Of a stretch of 64,000 bases of DNA, positions 22,070 through 34,635 are shown piece after piece. Source of the stretch: Ceratothoa steindachneri. Lineage: Eukaryota > Arthropoda > Malacostraca > Isopoda > Cymothoidae. The DNA is taken from NCBI GenBank assembly GCA_963969495.1, contig OZ018322.1:157944848-158008847 (forward strand), read 5' to 3'. The translations under genes and the position numbers were made by a program. The notes under the pieces were generated by a model. That model was not told the DNA's origin, ran no database searches, and was given only the letters and a program-made list of their open reading frames with translations. Position 1 is the first letter of the stretch, and each line of letters begins with the position of its first letter.

Positions 22070-23330
22070 TGTATATGTATTCTTTCTCATTTTTAAAAAG
22101 GATTTTGACACCATTCCACATGAAATACTAGATAAAGCTAAAAATACAAGGAGCACAGGGAAGCCTATTACTATGGTTGAAGAATGGTTGAAAAATACGT
22201 AGACACAGAGTCGATGTAAATGAAAATAGTTCCTTTGCGCTTCTATTACTAGCCGCTTTCCTCAACGAAACTGTAATCTGGCCCTTGCATTTTAAAATAG
22301 AAGGAGAGTTGAAATTTAAAAATTTGCTGATGATAGAAATTTATCTACAAGAGCAAAGTACCATAGTGACAGCGAAATCGTCAAAAGAGGGCTAGATTAG
22401 TTGAATGGTCTGAAAGATGGAAATTATAGTCCAATCTTTAAAAGTCTAAATACAGTAATGCATATTAGACATGATAATCTAAGAAGAGATTAAAATATTG
22501 GTATACATTTTTAAACAGTTAGCAAATAATTTTTGTAGGTTTTAATTTCGACTGAGCTATGATTTTCTAAACAAGTTACTGTATTTAGCTTCACAAAAGA
22601 CATATATGATTATAGGTTACATAGTTATGTAGACATATTGCATTTAAATCAAAAGACATTCACCTACTTCTCCATGCAGCCCTTGTACGACCTTATTTAG
22701 GAGATGTGGTCAAATATTTGTTGATTATTTGAAAAAGGAAATTACACTAATGGAACACTGCAAGCTGCAGGGCTGCGAAATAAATCCTGAAATAAGAAAA
22801 TGATCTTACAAAGAAAGGCTAAGGCATCTCACTTTACTCCCACTGGAAGATCAATACTAAAATTATCGAAGTATTATAGCAAAAACCCCAAAAATGCATT
22901 TATTCAAACTAGAAATATTTTAATTACTTAGAAACCGAGTAGTGACTAGAAATAATGGTTATAAAATACTGAACAAAAGATACACACTTCAATTGCACTT
23001 AATTTATTTACTTATAAAATTCCACAAACAAGAAAGATCTTGCCAAGAAATGTCGTTGAAATCATTAGATTCAATATGTTGAAGAATAGAATTAAGAAAT
23101 ATTAACTTATTAACTTATACACTCAAGTGTTATCAGATCATTTTATTTTTGTATATCCTTTATCCCTTTTAACATTCCTCGCCTCTTAGTTTCACCCTTT
23201 TCGTTCCTTTGCGAACTGCCTTTAGTGGTGCTTAGAGCATTTGTGGGTTCGAAATTCCTTAAAGCTCTTATATAAATCCTAATTTAATAATTTAGATTAC
23301 TCACAAATAAAAAAAAGAGGCGACTAAAAT
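22070..23330 (+). pseudogene. Non-LTR retrotransposon RT relic
   Basis: Starts mid-RT with IFKKDFDTIPHEILDK (LDFxKAFDxVPHxxLL) near 22,092. It continues with LLWLKNG and RRHRVDVNENSS (WLxNRxQRVxVNG). The catalytic box KFADDRNL is intact at 22,323-22,334, followed by AKYHSDSEIVKRGLD and VMHIRHDN. Later blocks decay (LLHAALVRPYLGDVV near 22,675). It lies on the opposite strand to the relic at 19.7-21.3 kb and is more diverged, so the two are separate insertions. Confidence 0.75.
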
Positions 23331-26300
23331 TATTATTTACATTTCCCAAAGCCAAATCATGACATTATCTTTATAATCCACAATTTGAATGTCCTTTTAA
23401 ATTAATAATATTCATTCTTGTATTTTCACCTGCTAGTTATTATTCAGAAGATATAAGCGTTGCTCAACTTTATTGATAAGTAATGGAGATTGCGAGCCGT
23501 CATCTTCGATCTCTTGATATGCCGGCCATTAATGGAAAGAGAGAGTTAATGGAAGTCTTTAGGAACAAATAGTAAGAATGGCAAGACTTATTTTCCCTCT
23601 TTCCTCTGAATATGCTTAATAGATGTGTTCTTATTTGTGACTCAGGAATTATTCCTTTTATTTTATTTTAGATGCTTTTAAACTCATTTTTTTCCTCTCT
23701 TAAACAAAATATATTTCTAATTGTGAAATTTTGAATTTCAGACTCTAACAATGGGAATATAAGTTATAATAATATATAATTCCATGTAAACTGATTAAAT
23801 TTAGATTCGGAAAAAATAAACCGAGACTTGGCTGAATGGAGTTATTTTACAGGACAACGAAAGTAAAGTTTATCCCGTTTGAATTAAACGGCAAGGATAA
23901 TTGTGGAGATCTGCCGAAATAATCTGCTAAAGAAGTCTCTTGGAGTTCTTCAATCCTATTCAGGAGAGTTTTATATACGGGAAGGCAACCATCCATTTGT
24001 CTAAAAGGAGAAATTTCAAGAAGCTAAGGTATAACTTCAACAGAAAACGAAGGAATGTTGGGTTTTCCCTGTTAACGGCTGAAGATGATATAAGAAACTA
24101 CATATTGAAACTAGTCCCGCTCTAATAAACTTTATGCTCCAAACAGTAGTTTCTTAATATATATATGTATCTTCAATTTCAGTTTCCAAATTCAGGGAAA
24201 AATACCAGAAATTTATTCATATTTTTTTCGTTCAGTTGTATAACAAAAGACCGATCAATAGCACAACAAGTGCCCTAAGTGAGAATAATTTACAATTTTA
24301 TTCCAAAAACTGCAGAAACTTTGTAATGAAATATCTTTCTAGACATAATTTTAATATAAATCAATCCAAATTGTTCAAATTTGAATACAATATTTATGTA
24401 ACAAAATTCATCGCTCTACTTTATACTTTGTTAAATCTATCTAGACGAGGAAAACGTATTGGGAGAATTTAACAAGATTCAAAATAGGACGCGACAGAGG
24501 AACCCCAGTTTCACAATGTGGACTAGGTTCGGAAGGACATGCTACTTCTCCATGCTTCAGTTGTAGCAGAGGCATTACTCCTATTTCAATGCAAACTGTT
24601 AATAAAAATAACGAAAGCGAGGATAAGCTGAAACATGTAGTTTGCATTCTCGACTAAAGATTTTAATTAATTTTTGACATATAAAGCATCAAAGAGAACT
24701 CTTTATGTGGAAAATCAAGAGGCTTCCCTGAGTTCCTTAATGACTCATACCTGATAATTACCGGGTGTTTCAAATGTAATATTATACTCGGCGTTTTTAT
24801 CTTTCGAGAGGATTGCGATTGTGATAGAAAAATGTCCGAACAAAATGATTTAAAGTTCTAACTCCCCTGCACATGTTATTAAAAGGTCTTTTCAATAGTG
24901 TTCAGGTGTGTCAACATGTAAGTCAAAAGAAAAGAAATATCTGCTCTCCTGCACGCAGGTCACAAGTGCGACAGGTAGAGCACTGAGCTTCAAATGAGAG
25001 CGGCGGAAAAATTGAATAATATTATAATATACTCATATTTATATAACAAAATAATAAAAACGTATCAACTACATAAAATCTATCATTGTATCCTTTGTTG
25101 AAAGCATCGCAATGAGTTTATCATTACTATTGAAATATAAGGTAATGACCCTTTTAATAGAAAAGTTAAATATCATTAATTAAGAGAGGCAATACGTAAA
25201 AAGAAATTTAGAGACTAGTCTCGTAAATGAGTAGACTTTCATCTTTAGGTCTAGAATAATATCTTATCTCACAGCAAGAACTTTTAAATACTTATAAGCC
25301 GAATGTAAGTCTTTTTAGAGCCAGAGATCTAGCACATTTTGGCTAAAATCATTTCCTAATGTTATTAAGTATAAAAAAAAAGAATCAAGAGAAGGAAGAA
25401 ACCTGAGCGTACATTGATGAGGAGACCTCAAAAGTTTTGTTCAAGGGTCTCAAAACAATTAACAGCATAAATATGGAATCACAAAACACTAGTAAACTTG
25501 CTAGAGGTAATTTTACCACTTTACTTTGCTAGGTTACTAATAATTCAATTTTAAGACGCCTGTTAGTATTTTACTAAAATATTAATTTCACTATGAAGTA
25601 AAGAAAATAGTTAGTTGATTTGTGAATATTGCAACAAATTTTCAGCAAATAATTTAAAGATAACTTTCATCATGCCTAGATCATATTTAATCTAGCAGTT
25701 CGTAAGTATTTTTAAGCCGTATTAATGCCTAGGCATTTTGTAAACTAGTACTACTTATGCCATTTTTAAGCTACTTTTGTCAGCGATGGCGACAATTTAA
25801 GTACACATAAGAGATATATCATGCTTTGTGAATACAATAAATGGAATAGGGCAACAATAGCAGTCATATACACTATAAAAGTCAAGTAGGGAAATATGTT
25901 GAATATTCGTAAATCTCAGGTCCGGTTCAGATATTTCTAAAATATCCGGAGGCCGGTAAATGCTGCTATTTATCTCGGCCTTTTCCCTTAGGGCCCTTGC
26001 GGACTCTAATCCTTTGCATAAACTCTTGAATTGCCATGACTTTTAACTAGCACAGATTGAGCCTAGAGCGTATTAAATGTGATAGTGCAAGGACGTGGTC
26101 GGCAGGCATCAACTATGCAAATAATTTTTTTCCCTATCTTATATTAAACACGAAATCAAAAGCTGTTGTGAGCACTTACATTGGTCAACAGCCAAATGGT
26201 TCACATATGAGATTATGCTCACACAACTAATTTCCTATTGCTAAATTTCTATCTGATATTTGTTCTGTTCTATCAGACGAGGTTTTATAAGAATTCAATT

Positions 26301-26595
26301 GGTACAAATATTCAATATTCCGTCATTTGTGTCATACAACAGATATTTAACCCAAAACAGACCAACTTGGCTCTAATGCGACTGTACTTACATGACTACT
26401 TCATATTGTTGAGTATCATTTAGAAGTTTTATTCTACTATCAGATCTACTTTCTTAAACAATCAAAAAAATAGTAATTTTGATGACATTAATTATCTCGC
26501 GCAAGATAAGGATAATAAACACGTCTCAAATAAGCTCATGAGAAATTGTACAAGAAAGCATAAGTTCTAATCCTTTATAATTGACAAAATATGAA
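23331..26595. other. AT-rich region without recognised genes
   Basis: Small plus-strand frames at 23,940-24,125 and 24,236-24,472 are Lys/Asn/Phe-rich, in line with local composition, and match nothing I know. A weak tRNA-A-box-like stretch near 24,960 lacks a B box. Nothing supported. Confidence 0.3.
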
Positions 26596-26599
26596 GTTC

Positions 26600-27783
26600 T
26601 AAAATGCGTCTGAACTTTGCCCTTTCGTTTGTTCAGCCCCCTCTTCTCGTTGCAGCGTCCAGAATTATACGCCCATCATGTTAAGACTAAATTATCCCTG
26701 ATATCTGCTCTCCATTATAGCGATGGCTTGATGAAATCTTTCACCGTGTTTATCACTAATGTCTCCAAAGTTATTTGGGAAAAAATTAACATGAGATTGA
26801 AAAAAAGGCAATTTCAAGGACATCCTTGCTCTCAATGAATAATAATTCTGAAGCATGGTTAGAACGATTTTGTGGACTCGCCAACACGATAGTTTCCAAG
26901 AAAAAGCCTTGACATACTGACCATTGATTCCCATAAGTTTTTGTCCATGTGGTTCAAGGCTTTGGTGAATTAACTATCATGAACTAGTATGCGAATCTGT
27001 AGTCCATTCAGGACACCTGCTCTCAACTTGGCTTCAGAAACCACAGCACCTAGATTCTGACACAGGTATCGAAACCCAGCACCAGATTGATCCATAGCCT
27101 TGTGAAATATTTAGCAAACCGAATTTTAGATGCAGTGGAGGCAAAACTATCTTTTCTGGATCTACAAAAGGATTGAGAACACAGTTGAACCTTGAACGAA
27201 AATCTTTTGTTCTTGTTGAGCATTCCTTTTAGACATAATGCTTTGCATCAGCTCTGCTGTCCCCAAACAAAAAATTGACATGCGCTTTGTGTAGCCAGTT
27301 TGAAGGCCTGGTAGTCGTCTTCCTTTGAGGTAGAATTAGAATCGGAATCACTCGTCAAATCTTGTTCAGTCGGTGGATTTGGGACTGAGAGCTCAGCGCT
27401 GCGCGGAACTGGTCGGATTGCAGAAGCAATATTGGGGTACTGCACCTTGCCTCGTGTTTTGATGGTTATTCTCTTGATGTTTGTGAGAGAGAGAGAGGTA
27501 GCAGTCACTGATGTAGTCTTTGGGTTCACGCCATATCATTGGTACAACAAACGGCATTCCTGAGCTTTGCTCACCACACATCCAGTCGCTGTAGTGGTTG
27601 ACACAAGACGTACAAGCTATACTAGGTGCCCATTTCTTGTCGGAGTGACCCAAAGGACAGTTAAAGTAACTTTTGTACTCAGTGGAAGATCTTTTGTGAT
27701 TGGTTTCTTGAGACTACCAGGAGTAAGGTAGTACATATGTAAGAGAAACGATCTGCATCGTTTACGCACTTGCCACGTTCCAT
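26600..27783 (-). pseudogene. Orphan arthropod repeat-gene family, near full-length (copy D)
   Basis: Start Met at 27,783 (MERGKCVNDADRFSYIC). Blocks in order: HSDKKWAPSIACTSCV, MPFVVPMIWREPKDY, TNIKRITIKTRGKVQYPN and IASAIRPVPRSAELSVP. Then come a Ser/Asp-rich spacer, DPEKIVLPPLHLKFGL (about 27,150), a WKL-type block, MSLKLPFFQSHVNFFP, and GERFHQAIAIMESRYQG (26,692-26,740). The central Cys block is deleted. The CYFC-to-RPVPHS stretch runs on without an intron, unlike copy E. Several frameshifts and stops are present. Confidence 0.7.
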
Positions 27784-27838
27784 GTTTTGCTAAACGGAGA
27801 GTAATTAGAAATTAGGCAGTTATAGATATGTACTATAT

Positions 27839-28490
27839 TTAACAAGCAATCTGAAACAAACAATTAAGCACAAATAAGGAAAAAAATATGCATAAATGGA
27901 ACCAATGAAGATACAAATTAGTGTATGAATAATATGGTGCACCAAATATATAGTTCTGCTGGACCTGGAAAGCTGAGCCAGATACAATTATACGAATTTC
28001 ATTATTGAATTCAGCACATACAATTACCCTAGGATCAGAATATTTTGATCCAGAACCATCAAAATTATTTTTGTTCAGCAGTGTTATCAATGACGACAAA
28101 AGAGCATCTTCATTCCTTTTATTTACTACTGAGCGCAAAGCTAGATAAAAAGAAGGATCAGCAAGCATCATCGTCAACAAAGGTTTATTACACTCTATGT
28201 GAAGCAACCCTATCAATAAACTGTGGTTGATACACATTAACGCAACAAAAGTAAATTCATGACATTCCTTCATCTAATATAAGCACAATTTGGACCCCAA
28301 ATTTGGCTTTTCTTGAATTAAAGGAAGCTGCAAAATTTCCAATCAAACTTATCCTATATATCGGCAATTGTAAATAGTTACGTTTAATCCAATGTACGAG
28401 TGCATCATTGCTATTTAATGGCAACCCATTAACCTTAGAATGCTTTTGGTGGGAGAATTTTATCCATCGGTTGCTTAAACACATATTTAT
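27839..28490 (-). other. Two unassigned overlapping open frames
   Basis: Frames at 28,257-28,484 (75 codons) and 27,839-28,273 (144 codons) overlap by 17 bases and could be one frameshifted gene. The first has LNSNDALVHWIKRN and NFAASFNSRKAKFGVQ. The second has PLLTMMLADPSFYLALRSVV and a hydrophobic C-terminal tail (LHWFHLCIFFSLFVLNCLF), a possible membrane segment. Codon content is less AT-skewed than the flanks, which gives slight support for past coding. No family recognised. Confidence 0.3.
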
Positions 28491-28729
28491 TCCGGTATGA
28501 TAACTGCGTCGCCGCTGTCCTTCAATGTACCATCAGTACATCCTAGTCCCTAGAAGGAGGAGGTAGGTCTGTGCTGTCTTGTCCGGCATTTTTCGCTAAA
28601 ATATTTGTGATTGAAGTGTGTTTTACCCGGAATAAGAACTTATGTTACTTTAATGTAAAGTGGGTTTGGGGGCCTGCTCAACAGAGGCACTACTAGGATT
28701 ATTAATATTCAGTCGGTTTTAGCTAAATT

Positions 28730-29315
28730 ACCACTTGCCCACTCGAGAAATGTAGGACACTCTAATTGGGCCCCTCTGTACGGTTTGAATTTCTCCTAAA
28801 TTGTCTCCAGTTTGATGATCTTAACACTCGGCAAAAGAGAAAATCAACAGACCGCCTGGCACCAATTACCAAAATCTGGGACATTAATTTAAGAGTGAAG
28901 AGAAATGTATGTGCCAGGATAGAATCTGACTGTAGATTAACAGCTACTAGCGTTTAGAGGGAGGTGTTCTGTTAGGATGTATTTATATACCAAGCAAACC
29001 AGCAAAGTATCGATTTAAACTGATTCTCTCTAATGACAACAAAATCAAGAACATGCTTGATGCTATGAAAGCAGAGACTTTGGCATTGCTGTACACTATA
29101 TGCTCAGCCAAAATACTTCATAGAAGATTGTTTTGCTACTTTTTACAATGCACAACCAGGGTGATATTGTGGAAGAGTCAAGCAAGCCGGAGATAATTCA
29201 GTTCTACAACTGTACCCTAGGTGCGATGGACACCGAAGGTGTCCATATCAGCAAAAGCAATGTTTTTACAGATACCTATGAAATCTTCTTAAGGCTAAGG
29301 TCATCCCTGAATTGA
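28730..29315 (+). pseudogene. piggyBac-like transposase relic
   Basis: The frame at 28,766-28,957 reads RFEFLLNCLQFDDLNTRQKR, then KSTDRLAPITKIWD. These are the hallmark of piggyBac transposases (RFxxLLRxIRFDDxxTR, DKLAPIRxxW). After frame changes come a VFIYQANQQ/IPSKPAKY-like stretch (about 28,980) and fragments of the following block, up to about 29,300. The catalytic aspartate region is damaged, and neither TTAA duplications nor terminal repeats were found. Only the middle of the protein remains. Confidence 0.65.
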
Positions 29316-31055
29316 AATCTATCTAGATACTATTTTTGTCAGAGTCACTTTAACAAATACATCTATCTTTCTATATCATCCTGTGGTCGAATTTATCAAC
29401 TCAATCACTTTAAGTTACCAAGTTACTGATGAGGTGTCATCAATTTCTAATCTTATCGAGTTAATTGAAACTTAAAGTTAATTTATAACTAATTACTCCA
29501 TATTAATTCGATATAAACATATATATTGACCAGCCTCTGGAATATATTTTATATTTCATTAATTAACGTAAATGGTCTAATTTAGTTATTACTCTTTGAG
29601 TTGATGCGTTCAACGTTTAATTTCTCTAGCCTCACTTTACTCAAAAGACTCTTGATCTGGAAGTTTAATCAGAGGTAATTATTACTTATTAAAAGCAAGT
29701 CAGAGCAATAAGAGATTTGTTGTAGTATGTTTTTGAAATCGCCATATGTAATGTTAAAACGAGAAGTGAACATGTAGAATTTATAAAAACAGCCACTTAA
29801 CCTAAGTCGGATATGGGAACTATTCCGTTTCTACGTTTTGACATATTGCAACAAATTAGGCTATTAGAAGTAAATGGGTAGTGTTGAGTAATGCTGTAGT
29901 GAGGTAAAGTGCTAATGTCCAAACATTAAAGGCCACTTCCACAGCAATTGGTACACGGATAGTTTAACATTTTCTCCTGAAATAGTGAAATGTTGCATCT
30001 CAGTATTAAAGCACATAAGCTACGTTCATGGTATTTTCTATACAGTTTAAGCTTATTCCTTTGTAGGTACTAGGCATAATGTGTTGATTTTTATATTTAA
30101 TCCGATGGCATTAAATTATACAAAAGGAGTATTAAAGTTGCGTTGATGAGGCAGAATCAACCAGAATTTCATAATTTATTCCTACGCGAAAGTAGGTCAC
30201 ATGTGCACAGGCTAAACCATATGTTACTTACAGTTGGTTGGTTTTGTACCATTTTGGGTAGTAGTGGCGTTCGAACTGTAGCTATTGTATGAGGAATAAG
30301 CATTTTTGATCACTTTATCAACAAGAAACCATTTGAATCGTGGGTTTTTAATAAATGAGTGCGAGTGATTTCGGTCACAGTTTAGCTGTTTTGATGTCTA
30401 AAACTAAATGAACCAACATATAAGCATGATAGATATAAATACCGAATTAAAATAGATATAGACAAAGGTTTCATAGAATTAGAATAAGCTCGTGTCTGAA
30501 AGTGATTCTAAGATATAAGAAATATGTGGGCTGAAGTGGTTGAATTGGTGTTTAAGGGCACATGAAGCCCTGCTAGTCTAGGAAAAGATGGAAACAATAA
30601 AAGTGTGGCAAAAGCAAAGGATTGGTTCAGAGCATTGAACTTAAAAGTGGAGCAATATCTCGAATAGATTGATATAAATATCTCAAATTATTAACAAGCC
30701 TATTTAAAAAATCCCTAGTCATTAATAATACTGTCCAACAATGATTTTGCTACAGAAATAGGTAACTAGTTTTTATTGTAGTTTTTTGCTTAGATTACGA
30801 AAATGACCTTTATTTTTCATGAAATGACTTAAGTTATTTGTAATCTGCACATTTATTTTTTTATTAATATAAGAATTATTCAGTATATAGAGGTCTGAAA
30901 TATTTGTCATTATTTTTATTTAATTTTACAAAAAGTACAGAGATAATTGGAAACAAAAAGCTTATTCATCAAAATAAAATCATAAGTCCTTTTCTTACAT
31001 TTCAGAGTGTGGTATTATAAAAATATATTTAAAATAATAATGAGGATTTAAGATC
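29316..31055. other. AT-rich, no recognised feature
   Basis: No open frame above 60 codons and no motif on either strand. Confidence 0.4.
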
Positions 31056-31059
31056 CTTT

Positions 31060-32770
31060 CAAAGTTGCTAAAATCTATACAATAGTCATATATTTTTAGA
31101 ATATTTAGGCTTCTTTTTATGTACAACATCTTGTCTGTCTCTGTGAAGGGCCCAGCAGAAGTCAGTACGCATTGAAGGACTCCATTTTCCTTTATAACGA
31201 TTTTCTATAGTAGCAATATCTTGTTGGAATCTTTCACCATGCTCATCGCTGTGGTCTGTTGGAATCTCTGGAAAGAAAGACAGATGGGAATGCCAAACAT
31301 TAACCTCTAGTGACATACTAGATCCCAACTCATTATAAGAGCTAATCAAATTCTGCACAGTAATTTGGCAATCTTCTGATTTGTGCCTTCCAAGGAGACC
31401 ATTACATACACCTTTGAAACTACCAGGCCGTAAATTCTGGCTTGCTCAATTTTTCCTCAAACTCACTATCTACCATAAGTTGGCGAATCTAAGTCCCAAC
31501 AAATATTCCTTCTTTAATTTTAGCAGCACTAATCTTATGAAATTTTGTTTTTAAATATAAGAAGCTTGGCTAGTCATGCTTTAAGGCTTTCACAAATTGT
31601 TTCATTAAACCTAATTTTATGAGAAGTGGGGGCAAAAATATGTTTTCATTAGAAACCAATGGTTCACGTATGACATTATGGCAACCTACTTTTGTATTTT
31701 CTCTTAAAGACCGTTCTGACTGTATGTAATATTCACCCAGAGCTCTACGTACCTACTGGCACAAAAAAAACATGAATATTGTGTAGCCTGATTGAAAATC
31801 ATTTATGTTCACTGCATTTACTGCTTTTTAAAATGAAATCTAAATTCTCATATGTTTCTTTCAAAACAACAGAGTGAGCTACTGGTATTGATGGTAGTTT
31901 ATTTTCATTATGCAGAAGCACGGCTTTAATACTCTATAAAGAAGTGTTAATGAAAAGTCTCCATTGACTGGGTTTATAATGTATATCTAATTCTTCTACG
32001 AGACATGGAATATTATTACAGTAGCATAAATTGTTTGATCGAATGCGAAACTTAGTTATTCGAACGTCTTCTGCTACTAAATTTCTTTTTTTCAGTCTCG
32101 AGGCTAATAATTCACTCTGTTACTTTGTTAAGTTTAGATCTCTTACAAGATCATCTAGATCAAGTTGTGAGAAAGGTTTTGGAGTAATATCAACAGTTTC
32201 AGGAGCAAAAATATTAGTTTCTGCTTCACATGATTCCATATCTGATTCATCAGACTTAGAGAAAACAATTTCTGCAGGTGGTTCAGGTACTGGAATGTCT
32301 TTTGAGTGAGGTATAGGCCAAATAGCAGATCTAAGGTTGGGATATGCCATAGCTGAAGTGCACTTCTTTGTTTTACCTAAAAGTATGGAAATCATATGCA
32401 TAAAATTAAAGATAGGTAGATATGTGCGATTACAATAAAGGGGTTTATATTTTAAAACAATAATAAATACAGTATACTACTTCAAAATATAGTTACAGTG
32501 GACAATAAACAATTACTTACTTTGTATGTCTACCAAACAGAAATAGCAGCCCGTGGCATGATCTTGGGGCTCTCGCCATACCATTGGAAGACCAAATTGA
32601 AGGCTATTTATTTTTCCTTTAGACCATTTTCCCAAAGAATTAAGGTATCTCGTACAACAGATACGTGGTGGCCATAGTTTATCTTGGTCGGCAATTTTAC
32701 GTCTAAAATAAAAATTATATAGGTTTTTCATTAGAGAAGAAATTTTTCTTTGAATTATTTTCAAATGTTA
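31060..32770 (-). pseudogene. Orphan arthropod repeat-gene family with an intron (copy E)
   Basis: The longest copy here. Exon 1 (32,764-32,521) carries KLWPPRICCTRYLNSLGKWS and GLPMVWREPQDHATGCYFC. After a 144-bp intron, exon 2 reads KTKKCTSAMAYPNLRSAIWP, then IPHSKDIPVPEPP, an acidic stretch and DDLVRDLNLTK. A TAA at 32,117-32,119 interrupts it, but the frame continues with ELLASRLKKRNL and VLLHNENKLPSIPVAHSVVL. Later parts need frameshifts. The C-terminus (31,086-31,358) has MSLEVNVWHSHLSFFPEI and GERFQQDIATIENRYKGKWS. Function unknown. It lies on the same strand as copy D, 3.3 kb away. Confidence 0.7.
32377..32520 (-). other. Predicted 144-bp spliceosomal intron in copy E
   Basis: The donor is CAAA|GTAAGTAATT, close to consensus, and the acceptor is ATACTTTTAG|GTAAAAC. 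Joining the exons keeps the frame (phase 1) and restores the family's continuous GCYFC-to-IPHS block exactly. Inferred from sequence only. Confidence 0.7.
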
Positions 32771-33498
32771 GTGAACCATATATCTAGCAGAATTTATCTG
32801 GGCTATTTTTACACAGTCCCCTTGGCATTTTGATTAAAATTTTTGCTTTTATTTAAAATTTTATTGAGTTAAATAACCTGAAAATAAAAGAATGAAATTT
32901 TTTAAAATCTTAAAAATTTGACAAATAGTAATTGGCAAATTACAAAAAAACGAGTCATTTCGATAAAAATGACTTCATTTGTAAATCTATACATTAAACT
33001 ACACTAAAAAATGTTATTCTAATCTTTGTAGTCGAAGAAAATTTTAATTTTCTTAAACAGTGTATTGGGCAAACATTTGCTTTAGTTATTCCAAATGAGC
33101 CAGAAATGTTTTCATTTCCTATAGCGTATGAGATAATTTAAGCACGCTTCTTTCGTTGATATACTTTCAGTAAAATAGGTCAATTCCCTGATAGATTCAG
33201 TTTTTGAGCCGATAGTATATTTGCTCAGGTAGCGTACAATTTAAAGTTGTCTTTAATGCTTATTGATTTATAAAGTTATTGGGTCGGTTGTTATGTATTC
33301 AACGTGTAGTAAATTTGAATTAGAGTGAGAAATTGTCTAAACTTTTGCACAGAAGAACATAGTATGTGGTTGGTTGACATATCTCATCTACCTCATCATT
33401 CCTCATCTTTAAGTCATGTAGTTTTAACCTGTGTTTATATATACATTGAAGATGCGTTTTTATAATGTCGATGACGTAAACTGTTGGTTTTATTATTC
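32771..33498. other. AT-rich spacer
   Basis: Nothing recognised between copy E and the mariner. Confidence 0.4.
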
Positions 33499-33500
33499 TA

Positions 33501-33530
33501 TTCGGTTGAGGTATAGGTTCTTGCGGTTAA
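33501..33530 (+). repeat. mariner left terminal inverted repeat
   Basis: Shares GGTTGAGG, ATA, GTTCTTG and GGTT blocks with the right end at 34,830-34,859. Confidence 0.8.
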
Positions 33531-33627
33531 ATCAAATTTATTCATTACCATTAACAATTTTAGAAAAACTTCATTTTTAATTGATAACAATATACAATTT
33601 AATCAATAATGTATTCTCCGTTGTTAT

Positions 33628-34611
33628 TTACGACTTTTTCCCAACATTCAACTAGTTTTTCCACCACTATATAATAAAAATCTATGGATTTTGACTCGAA
33701 TAATTCGTCTACCAGGTTCTTAATTCCACATCAGTACTGAACGAAATGCCGCGCAAATTGTTGGAGAGCGATCAAAACTGATGGAAATCCGATGGATCCA
33801 AGTCTGGCGAATAAGGAGGATGCGGAAGGATTTTCCAATTTAGAGTTTTGATGGCGTCTTTTGTCATATTGGCAATGTGAGGATGAGTATTGTCGTGTTG
33901 CAGAAGGACTCCATAACGTCGATGAGGTCACTTTTCACGAATAGCTTCGGCGAGGCGATACATTTGTTGAACGTAGAATTCTGCACTGACAATCTCGTTG
34001 TTCGCATAAAGAATGATGCCTTGACAATCCCACCACACGCACAGCATCCTCTTTCGTGGATGAAGTCCTTGCTTTAATCGCGGAAGTGTTTTTTTATTCA
34101 GGCTAAGCCATTGTTTTTGATGGTTCGTGTTGACATAAACACACCACTTTTCGTCGCCAGTGATGATGCGGTGAAGAAATCTGTCCTTATATTCACGATT
34201 AGTCTTGTGACGAGCAAGCAAACCTGCGGCAATCGTGGAACGTTGAAGTTTGTTGCTTTCGCTCACGAAAGTGAGCGAAAGATAGAGTTGATTCACTACA
34301 GTTTTCTGATCACAGGCCAATTTTACAACCAATTCTCTAGTCGATTGATGAGGATTTTCATGAAGAATCGATCTTCGATCTGCATCCAACTTAATGGGGA
34401 GACTAGAACGTTCTTCGTCATTAAGATTGAAATGACCGTTTTTGAAACGTGAAAACCACCATTGAGCTGTCCTTTCTGATAAAGCATTTTCTTCGTACAC
34501 AGCACAAATATCACGACGAGCTTTAGCTGCGTTTGCATTGTTCCCGTCTCGATCGAAAATGAATAACAACCAGTGTCGAAAATGCGCCTTTCTTTCAACT
34601 TGACATTGCAT
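33628..34611 (-). pseudogene. mariner transposase, nearly intact length with nonsense mutations
   Basis: From MQCQVERKAHFRHWLLF at 34,611 to a TAA at 33,628 it reads in a single frame of about 327 codons; an earlier Met lies at 34,629. It contains the HTH region (TAQWWFSRFKNGHFNLNDEE), GDEKWCVYVNT with the first catalytic Asp, LLQHDNTHPHIA with the second and SPDLDPSDFHQF with the third, 34 residues apart as in D,D34D elements. A TGA at 33,928-33,930 replaces a Trp-like position before RRYGVLLQHDN. A TGA follows HQF and further stops occur near the C-terminus. No frameshift is needed, so the decay is by point mutation. Confidence 0.85.
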
Positions 34612-34635
34612 TTTGAGGGTACAGAACAAAAATTA

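Noticed and set aside
24930..25010. tRNA-like or SINE head (GGTAGAGCACTGAGC resembles an A box)
   Set aside because: No B box follows and the sequence does not fold into a cloverleaf. A short chance match is the simpler reading.
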